Positions 1 through 4,991 of a DNA stretch of 6,434 bases are shown one piece after another. Source of the stretch: Anaerolineales bacterium (GTDB lineage Bacteria; Chloroflexota; Anaerolineae; Anaerolineales; E44-bin32). The position numbers were made by a program, and so were the translations under genes. The stretch's first letter is position 1. Each line of letters opens with the position of its first letter. The DNA is taken from NCBI GenBank assembly GCA_030608865.1, contig JAUWDI010000059.1, forward strand, positions 1-6,434. The letters run 5' to 3'. Below the pieces are notes generated by a model that searched no databases, had not been told where the DNA came from, and saw only the letters and a program-made list of their open reading frames with translations.

Positions 1-582
1 GAAGGCCTATGGATCGAACGAGCTACTCAGGGCGATGATGATTCTTTTGCCCAGATTGTCGAAAGTTACCAGATCCCAGTTTACAACCTGTGCTACCGCA
101 TGCTGGGAAATAGAGAAGAGGCAGAGGATGCGGCCCAGGAAACATTCCTGCGAGCCTACCGAAACCTTAATCGCTATGACCCTAAAAGGAAGTTTGTTAC
201 ATGGCTGCTGTCGATTGCATCGCACTATTGTATCGATCGCTTGAGGCGCAGGAGACTGAAGTTGGTTTCCCTGGATGATCTCCTTCCCAGGAGAGAAAGA
301 GGGGCATCAACCCCCGGTGCCGAGGTAAATGTTCTGCAGTTGGAACACGCAGAGGAAATCCGAAGCATGCTTGACGGGATTGGGGAAAAGGATCGAGCTG
401 CTGTGATCCTGCGTTACTGGTATGACTTCTCCTACGAAGAGATTGCGGAGAGCTTATCGCTTTCCATATCGGCAGTGAAGAGTCGGTTACACCGAACACG
501 TCGAGAGATGGCGGATCGGTGGCATGTTCAGAACAAGGCGTTCGTCAATGGAGGCAGGCAAGATGAAGCATCCACAATTTGA
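1..582 (+). CDS. ECF-type RNA polymerase sigma factor (sigma-70 family), 5' end missing
   Basis: An alternative sigma factor that would direct core RNA polymerase to a small set of promoters. The frame is open from base 1 and ends at TGA 580-582, giving 193 visible residues. Region 2 spans about residues 13-85: the core-binding helix contains [13 protein letters not shown] (residues 41-53), and the -10-recognition part runs through [21 protein letters not shown] charged linker follows (about 86-117). Region 4, about residues 120-175, carries the helix-turn-helix [21 protein letters not shown] for -35 binding. There is no region 1 or 3, as expected of the ECF group. The first ATG in frame (base 100) lies inside region 2, so it cannot be the true start; ECF proteins usually have only a few residues before the sequence seen at base 1, so probably about 5-20 residues are lost. 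The next gene overlaps its end and encodes the likely anti-sigma factor. The ECF subgroup and target promoters cannot be read from the sequence. Confidence 0.93.
   Translation, partial: EGLWIERATQGDDDSFAQIVESYQIPVYNLCYRMLGNREEAEDAAQETFLRAYRNLNRYDPKRKFVTWLLSIASHYCIDRLRRRRLKLVSLDDLLPRRERGASTPGAEVNVLQLEHAEEIRSMLDGIGEKDRAAVILRYWYDFSYEEIAESLSLSISAVKSRLHRTRREMADRWHVQNKAFVNGGRQDEASTI
550..554 (+). promoter_or_regulatory. Shine-Dalgarno site of the anti-sigma gene, inside the sigma gene
   Basis: GGAGG sits 8 bases before the ATG at 563 and within the last codons of the sigma factor. It decides the start of the anti-sigma gene: the earlier in-frame ATGs at 524 and 548 lie upstream of or next to this site and cannot use it. 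The overlap suggests translational coupling, which would keep sigma and anti-sigma amounts in proportion. Confidence 0.75.
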
Positions 583-1102
583 AGCGCTATTGTTTGACAT
601 AGATCATCTGGGGAATGAGGAACGGATTGCCCTTGAAGCCCACTTACGGGAGTGTGAGCATTGCAATGTGCTGGCCGCATCCTGGAGTGACCTGGAAGGG
701 AAAATGCTTTCAGCGCCACAGATGGAACCAGCGTCGGGTTTTACAGAGCGTTTCCGTGAGCGGCTCGTCGTTTACAAGCGGCGAAAGCAAGAGCGGCTCA
801 CATTAGCTGTGATCCTGGCGATCTTGATGAGCTTGATCATCGTAACGGGTTTTTTCGGTGCTGAATTATTGACCTTCGTTCCTTCAGTTGTCAGTTTCTT
901 ATTGAAGTCTATCAGTGGCCTGGTGATGCTCGGTGGGCTGCTCACGATCCTGGGGGATTTCACTCTCGTCCTGCTAGAGGGGATCACTCAAAGCCTGCCG
1001 GCTGGTCTGTTGCTCGCTATCGCCGCCGCGACCAGTGGTCTCGCAGTAATTTGGATGTTTTCAATCTACCGAACCGGTTTTAATACTTTACGAAGGGAGT
1101 AA
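563..1102 (+). CDS. Membrane anti-sigma factor with an N-terminal zinc-finger (zf-HC2/ZAS-like) domain
   Basis: Probably binds and holds the sigma factor encoded just upstream. The protein has 179 residues with the chosen start, ATG 563, which has GGAGG 8 bases upstream. An acidic N-terminal domain (residues 1-50) carries the zinc anti-sigma signature HxxxCxxC as H27, C31 and C34 (HLRECEHC). A basic stretch, YKRRKQER (71-78), precedes the membrane part. Three hydrophobic segments follow at about 79-99, 106-130 and 147-168, then a short basic tail. Most anti-sigma factors of this type have a single membrane helix and a large outer domain; this one has only short loops outside, so any sensing would have to occur in the membrane or through a partner. 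It overlaps the sigma gene by 20 bases and ends 5 bases before the next gene, so one transcript is very likely. The family call rests on the motif plus gene order; pairing with this sigma is inferred. Confidence 0.85.
   Translation: MKHPQFEALLFDIDHLGNEERIALEAHLRECEHCNVLAASWSDLEGKMLSAPQMEPASGFTERFRERLVVYKRRKQERLTLAVILAILMSLIIVTGFFGAELLTFVPSVVSFLLKSISGLVMLGGLLTILGDFTLVLLEGITQSLPAGLLLAIAAATSGLAVIWMFSIYRTGFNTLRRE
1095..1099 (+). promoter_or_regulatory. Shine-Dalgarno site of the bactofilin-like gene
   Basis: GGGAG lies 8 bases before ATG 1108 and overlaps the last codons of the anti-sigma gene. It supports ATG 1108 as the start and fits reading of all three genes from one message. Confidence 0.65.
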
Positions 1103-1107
1103 GTGAG

Positions 1108-2226
1108 ATGAAACGTTTTATGTTTACAAGCTTTGTGGTCATCTTCATCGCTTTGGCTATCCCCGTTACCGCTTTTGCGGGTGGTTTTGAGGATGGACGG
1201 GTGGTGTTCGGGACCAATTTTGTCCTTAAGAGTGGGGAAGAACTCGATGGCGATCTAGCAGTTATCGGGGGTTCGGCCACGCTCGAGGAAGGATCGGTCG
1301 TCACAGGGTCCGTCTTTCTCGTCGGCGGAGATATCTTCGCTGCAGGTGAGATAGAAGGTGATCTGGCGATCGTGGGAGGAAATGCCAACTTAGGTTCGAA
1401 TGCAGTCGTCGGGGGTGATCTTGTCACTTTCGGCGCCAGTGTGAACCGCGGCACAGCTCTGGTAGAGGGAGATTTTATCGATGGCGAAGCGTTAAATTTT
1501 CCGATGGATTTCCGTTTCGCTGACTGGGATAGCAATCAACTCATGAGATTCCCGTCCTACCGGTATTCGTTCGTCGGGAATATCCTCGCCTATCTCTTCA
1601 CGAGCCTGATGCTCGCAGCGTTGGCGGTATTAGTCATGATGTTCCTGCCCAAGCACACGCAAGTGGTTGCTGATACTGTCGTATCCCAACCTGTGCTCGC
1701 TGGGGCGTTAGGATTACTGACGGCCTTCGTCGCACCGATTCTCTTTTTCCTTCTCCTGATCACGATTTGTTTTTCAGTAGTTGGCATTATTGGAGCGGTG
1801 GTTCTGGCTGCTGCCTGGGTGTTGGGCATGGTTGCGATGGGCTTGGAAGTCGGTAATCGTCTCTCAGTGGCGACGAATCAGGAGTTTCAACCGGTCGTCG
1901 CTGCGGGGCTAGGCACGTTGATCTTGAGCCTTGTGGTCAATGGGATCGGCCTCATCCCCTGCATCGGATGGGTGGTACCCTTCCTGGTGGGGATCATCGG
2001 CACGGGGGCGGTCTTAATGACCCGCTTTGGGCGACAGGAATATGGTGTTGAAGCCATACCTGAGGAAAAACCGAAACTGCCCGCGAAGACGACAAGTACA
2101 CCTGCGAAGAAGACCAGCTCGACTGCTAAGAAGACCAGCTCGACTGCGAAGAAGACCAGTTCGACTGCAAAGAAAACCAGTTCGACTGCAAAGAAGACCA
2201 GCTCGACTGCAAAGAAGAAGAAGTAG
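1108..2226 (+). CDS. Bactofilin-like (polymer-forming) membrane protein with a lysine-rich heptapeptide-repeat tail
   Basis: A 372-residue envelope protein of uncertain exact role. Residues 1-24 form a signal peptide: MKR, a hydrophobic core, then AFA before GG, a likely signal peptidase I site. Residues about 35-135 contain short glycine-rich repeats of the type GDLAVIGGSA, GSVFLVGGDI, GDLAIVGGNA and GDLVTFGASV, which resemble the beta-helix rungs of bactofilins. Hydrophobic segments follow at roughly 163-185, 196-218, 219-246, 266-286 and 287-306. With an exported N-terminus and five crossings, the C-terminus would be cytoplasmic, in line with its strong positive charge. The tail (326-372) is AKTTSTP, five perfect AKKTSST units, then AKKKK. 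The gene follows the anti-sigma gene by 5 bases, so it may be a target or a co-sensor of the sigma system. Polymer formation is inferred from the repeats only; the helix count is by eye and could be four. Confidence 0.8.
   Translation: MKRFMFTSFVVIFIALAIPVTAFAGGFEDGRVVFGTNFVLKSGEELDGDLAVIGGSATLEEGSVVTGSVFLVGGDIFAAGEIEGDLAIVGGNANLGSNAVVGGDLVTFGASVNRGTALVEGDFIDGEALNFPMDFRFADWDSNQLMRFPSYRYSFVGNILAYLFTSLMLAALAVLVMMFLPKHTQVVADTVVSQPVLAGALGLLTAFVAPILFFLLLITICFSVVGIIGAVVLAAAWVLGMVAMGLEVGNRLSVATNQEFQPVVAAGLGTLILSLVVNGIGLIPCIGWVVPFLVGIIGTGAVLMTRFGRQEYGVEAIPEEKPKLPAKTTSTPAKKTSSTAKKTSSTAKKTSSTAKKTSSTAKKTSSTAKKKK
2104..2208 (+). repeat. Five in-frame 21-bp tandem repeats encoding AKKTSST
   Basis: Five back-to-back 21-base units (2104-2124, 2125-2145, 2146-2166, 2167-2187, 2188-2208) each encode exactly AKKTSST. 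The units differ only at third codon positions: the alanine codon is gcg, gct, gcg, gca, gca; serine is agc or agt; one lysine is aaa. A degenerate unit, AKTTSTP, precedes the array (2083-2103), and AKKKK plus the stop follows. The repeat lies wholly within the bactofilin-like gene. Confidence 0.97.
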
Positions 2227-2258
2227 AACAGAGAGTCAATTCGCCGAAGTGAATAAAC

Positions 2259-2292
2259 AAGAGGGGCTGTCTCAGAAGGGACAGCCCCTCTT
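2259..2292. terminator. Bidirectional hairpin terminator between convergent genes
   Basis: A perfect 13-bp stem pairs AAGAGGGGCTGTC (2259-2271) with GACAGCCCCTCTT (2280-2292) around an 8-base loop. It lies 32 bases after the stop of the bactofilin-like gene and 76 bases after the stop of the oppositely directed glucosidase. On the + strand the stem ends in TT and is followed by a modest T-rich tail (acttatct). On the - strand it is followed by GTTTATTC. The A-tract/T-tract ends of the stem on both strands suit termination in both directions. Confidence 0.8.
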
Positions 2293-2306
2293 ACTTATCT
2301 AATAGC

Positions 2307-2337
2307 ACAGTTGGCTCCTTGTTGAGGAGCTAACTGT
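2307..2337. terminator. Second hairpin in the convergent gap, possible back-up terminator
   Basis: ACAGTTGGCTCC (2307-2318) pairs with GGAGCTAACTGT (2326-2337) around a 7-base loop: 12 pairs with one G-T wobble on the + strand. No clear T-run follows it directly on either strand; on the + strand GTTTTATC lies 14 bases further on. It is the first hairpin met by transcription leaving the glucosidase gene. It may be a weak terminator or an RNA-stabilising 3' stem. Confidence 0.45.
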
Positions 2338-2368
2338 ACGTACACTCAGGGTGTTTTATCTCCCCACT

Positions 2369-4753
2369 TCATTTAATCTCCAAGCGGACAACGTGGAAAT
2401 CCCCAACTAAGAAACGGTCATCCTCACAGAAGACATCCTTGCTGTCGACGGAGCATCGTTTAACTTGAGCGCCATGGACAACAAGCCACACGCGAGAATG
2501 GCTTTCGAATTCTCCCTCCATCTCACGCAGCAGTTCATAGGACCCGTTCTCACTATTTAGAGAGAATCGATCAACACGCCAGGGACCATACCCGTCTCCC
2601 TCATCGCTGTAAAGTGAACTAGTGTGGTTTCCTTGACCAGGAAGGTAAAGGTGCAGGGTTAGCTCTTCTCCCTCTTGCATGGGCAATATCGCACCGGCCC
2701 GGACGAAGACAGGAATCTTTTCCAAGGATACATCGATCGGGATTTCACCTGGTCCATCACAAGGTTGGTCGTCCCAGAAGCTGTACCAGCGGCCGGGAGG
2801 GAGCGTTACCATACACTGCTCCACCCCTGCCTCCATAACCGGTGCGACAAGCACGTCATCACCCAGGAGGAACTGATCCTGGACATCCCAGGAGGAGGGT
2901 TCCTCCGGGCTTAACCAGAAGAGCGGCCGCATGAGAGGCAATCCGGTTTGTGTGCTTTCCCACGCCAGCGTATAGAAATATGGCAGGAGGCGATAGCGAA
3001 GCTGCAAGGTGGCTTGCACGATCTGAAGCGTCGAATCATCAAAGGACCAGGGCTCACGGTGCGGTGTAGCATGACTAGAATGGGTTCTGAAGAAAGGCGT
3101 GAAGGCGGCCATCTGGAACCAACGCAGGTAAAGCTCTGAAGTCGGTTCCCCACTGAAACCGCCGATATCGCTGCCGGTGTACGGGATCCCTGAGAGGCCC
3201 AAGCCCAGCATTATGGTGATCGTTTGCTGCAGTGCTGCCCATGAACTTTCCACATCCCCGGTCCAATTCCATGCGTATCGCTGCATACCGACCCACCCTG
3301 AACGGGAGAGAAGCCAGGGCCTCTTATCGGGCCGATGCTGTCGCAATGCTTTGTGCCCGGCCTTGTTCATCAATAGGCCGTAAAGGTTGTGCGCCTGACG
3401 GTGGTCGCCGACCTGCCCTTCAAGGGTATGTCGAGTGTTGAGGGGAAGGGTTTTACCACCCCAGGCGGCGAATGCAGATGGTTCATTCATATCGTGCCAA
3501 ATACCAGCGATTCCCTCTCCTAGAAGATGTGGGTATAGATCCATCCACCACCGGCGTGCCTTTGATTCGGTGAAATCAGGGAAGTGCACCCAGCCTGGCC
3601 ACACTAAGCTTCGAAGCAGTTGTCCGGAGGGAAGTTTGCAGAACGCATCTTCCTGTACCCCGCTGTTATAAACAGAATAGTTGCGGTCGATCTTCACTCC
3701 TGGATCGATGATGGCAACGAGGTGGATAGTTTTCTCCAGCAGGTCAGTGGCGAGTTGTTTTAAATCTGGGAAACGTTTCCGGTCGACAGTGAAGACGCGA
3801 TACCCATCCATGTAGTCAATGTCTAGGTGAATTGCGCTGATTGGGAGTTTGTGGCGATCGAAACGGGTAGATATTTCACGGATTTCTGCTTCAGTTTTGT
3901 ATCCCCAGCGAGATTGGTGATATCCGAGCGCCCAGAGCGGGGGGAGTGGTGGCTTTCCCGTCAGATCACTGAATCGATCGAGAATCTTAGCGGGTTGTCC
4001 TGGAATGAAATAATAACGGAGCATGCCGCTCTCGAAGTGCGCTTCTGCATGCTCGTTGAAAGAGACGGATCCATCAAAAGAATTCTCATAAAAAACCAGG
4101 TAGCTGCCCTCACGATGGAGGCACAGATACACTGGAGCACAAAAGTAGAGCGGGTCGTGGCCGGGTTTATAGCTGCCACCTGGATCCTGGTTCCATAGCC
4201 GGTAGCTACCGCCGCGTAAGTTCAACCCTGCAGCACGCTCTCCCAAGCCATAGAGTCCGGCTTGTTCGGGTATTGTTGCTCGATGAGTCCAGGCTTCGCC
4301 GACTCGAGTGGGGGGGGCCTCTTCCCGCAGGATATCACCCTCAGAGTCAATAAATGTAAGGTTTCCTTTCTCTCCAATATCGATGGTGATAGTGTCGCTG
4401 CGAAATCTCCATCCTTCGCCGGTCTCGATTAATTCGCTGCTAGCTCCCGGCCAGTTGAAGTCGGCGATGGCGTAAGGGATGGGATGAATCCCTGGTGTCC
4501 ATGATAGACGGACGACATCAGAATCCAGGAACACGATTTCTAAGTCGGCATGTTCAAAGTGAAATCTCGCGCCCTGTTGGATCGCATAGGCTTCCTGGAG
4601 AGAGCCTGGGCTGAGCGACTTATCGCTTCCTCGAATGCGGTCTCTTCGATAGGCGTTGTTAATTCGATCCCGTTGGAAGGCATATACCACAGCAGCGAGG
4701 CTGTTATTCAAACCAAGTGTGCGAATAGATCGCAAGATCAAGAGGATGTTCAT
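2369..4753 (-). CDS. Glycoside hydrolase family 31 enzyme, probable alpha-glucosidase
   Basis: Probably removes glucose from the non-reducing ends of alpha-glucans or maltose-type sugars in the cytoplasm; no signal peptide is clear. The protein has 794 residues, normal for the family. An N-terminal beta domain runs from about residue 60 to 265 (with LYGLGERAAGLNLRG, 167-181). The catalytic barrel starts at LPPLWALGYHQSRWGY (270-285) and includes HLDIDYMDGYRVFT (309-322), the nucleophile D421 in WHDMNEPS, the acid/base D500 in WNWTGD, then SDIGGF (528-533) and FFRTHS (554-559). C-terminal beta domains follow, with IPVFVRAGAILPM (680-692) and YSDEGDGYG (715-723). The first 50 residues are a basic, helical-looking extension before the usual domain. 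The ATG at 4753 is the first Met, but no good Shine-Dalgarno is seen before it, so the start is less sure than the family. The gene stands alone, with no transporter or regulator nearby. Other GH31 activities (alpha-xylosidase, sulfoquinovosidase) are not excluded. Confidence 0.93.
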   Translation of the reverse strand: MNILLILRSIRTLGLNNSLAAVVYAFQRDRINNAYRRDRIRGSDKSLSPGSLQEAYAIQQGARFHFEHADLEIVFLDSDVVRLSWTPGIHPIPYAIADFNWPGASSELIETGEGWRFRSDTITIDIGEKGNLTFIDSEGDILREEAPPTRVGEAWTHRATIPEQAGLYGLGERAAGLNLRGGSYRLWNQDPGGSYKPGHDPLYFCAPVYLCLHREGSYLVFYENSFDGSVSFNEHAEAHFESGMLRYYFIPGQPAKILDRFSDLTGKPPLPPLWALGYHQSRWGYKTEAEIREISTRFDRHKLPISAIHLDIDYMDGYRVFTVDRKRFPDLKQLATDLLEKTIHLVAIIDPGVKIDRNYSVYNSGVQEDAFCKLPSGQLLRSLVWPGWVHFPDFTESKARRWWMDLYPHLLGEGIAGIWHDMNEPSAFAAWGGKTLPLNTRHTLEGQVGDHRQAHNLYGLLMNKAGHKALRQHRPDKRPWLLSRSGWVGMQRYAWNWTGDVESSWAALQQTITIMLGLGLSGIPYTGSDIGGFSGEPTSELYLRWFQMAAFTPFFRTHSSHATPHREPWSFDDSTLQIVQATLQLRYRLLPYFYTLAWESTQTGLPLMRPLFWLSPEEPSSWDVQDQFLLGDDVLVAPVMEAGVEQCMVTLPPGRWYSFWDDQPCDGPGEIPIDVSLEKIPVFVRAGAILPMQEGEELTLHLYLPGQGNHTSSLYSDEGDGYGPWRVDRFSLNSENGSYELLREMEGEFESHSRVWLVVHGAQVKRCSVDSKDVFCEDDRFLVGDFHVVRLEIK

Positions 4754-4827
4754 GGTTTGTGTGCGCTTACGGCATTTCCTAGGCTCAGTGGTTTAGGGAG
4801 TTTAGTCAATGGGAGTAGCGGATGCAA

Positions 4828-4855
4828 GTAAGGGCACGGCATGCCGTGCCCCTAC
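4828..4855. repeat. 28-base palindromic element (REP-like)
   Basis: The core GGGCACGGCATGCCGTGCCC (4832-4851) is a perfect 20-base palindrome. It is flanked by GTA on the left (4828-4830) and TAC on the right (4853-4855), which also pair, with one A/C mismatch between arms and core (4831/4852). As RNA on either strand it would fold into a very stable hairpin, but neither strand shows a T-run after it. GC-rich palindromes bounded by GTAGGGG and CCCCTAC resemble dispersed intergenic repeats of several bacterial phyla; whether this one recurs in its genome cannot be seen here. It lies between the glucosidase start and dnaE. Confidence 0.7.
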
Positions 4856-4950
4856 AGTTCTGGGAAGATGTCCCATGCCCCTATGTTAATTTTGGCTTCT
4901 TGGAGATAAAAACCTAGCGCAACCGTGAACCGTTGGCTATAATCAGCCAT
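4852..4950 (-). CDS. Possible 32-residue small protein or leader peptide
   Basis: Read on the - strand, ATG 4950-4948 opens 32 codons ending at TAG 4854-4852. AGGAGG (4957-4962 on the + strand as CCTCCT) stands 6 bases before the ATG, the best ribosome site in the window. The peptide begins MADYSQRFTV and ends WDIFPEL, with an amphipathic middle; it has no family I recognise. The stop codon is formed by the edge of the palindromic element, so the ORF may be the remaining start of a longer gene cut by that insertion, a real small protein, or a leader for the glucosidase 98 bases downstream. The same frame, read past the TAG, stays open until a TGA that overlaps the glucosidase ATG (ATGA at 4753-4750). 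Against it: it is short, it covers the probable dnaE promoter, and its homology is unknown. Confidence 0.35.
   Translation of the reverse strand: MADYSQRFTVALGFYLQEAKINIGAWDIFPEL
4938..4943 (+). promoter_or_regulatory. Probable -10 box of the dnaE promoter
   Basis: A consensus TATAAT lies 48 bases before the dnaE ATG, so transcription would start near 4950 and leave a leader of about 40 bases. No good -35 box is found at 16-18 bases upstream (sequence around TAGCGC). The box is partly enclosed by an inverted repeat, TGGCT (4934-4938) and AGCCA (4945-4949), which could bind a regulator or be chance. A tandem AACCGTG/AACCGTT (4921-4934) lies just upstream. Confidence 0.45.
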
Positions 4951-4991
4951 TGGTGTCCTCCTAATAAATTACCGAGAAAGCTATCGCGCGC

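Noticed and set aside
524..562. ATG 524 or 548 as the start of the anti-sigma gene
   Set aside because: GGAGG at 550-554 fits ATG 563 at 8 bases, and the N-terminal residues from 524 look like shadow reading of the sigma gene.
100..582. ATG 100 as the start of the sigma factor
   Set aside because: It falls inside conserved region 2, and the frame is open with good sigma sequence back to base 1.
1080..1535. 151-codon open frame on the - strand
   Set aside because: Low-complexity Ser/Pro/Thr reading opposite the bactofilin-like gene; no ribosome site or domain.
2104..2208. CRISPR array
   Set aside because: Units are contiguous with no spacers and lie in a coding frame.
2027..2302. 91-codon + strand frame rich in Arg
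   Set aside because: Arginine repeats arise from reading the 21-bp repeat in another frame.
3827..4198. 123-codon + strand frame
   Set aside because: Antisense shadow of the GH31 gene, which has intact catalytic motifs in the other strand.
4799..4827. Possible - strand promoter for the glucosidase (TTGCAT, 17 bases, TAAACT)
   Set aside because: Matches the consensus at only 3 of 6 and 4 of 6 positions; spacing is right, but chance occurrence is likely.
4550..4831. 93-codon + strand frame crossing the glucosidase start
   Set aside because: Mostly antisense to the GH31 N-terminus, no ribosome site, no recognisable sequence.
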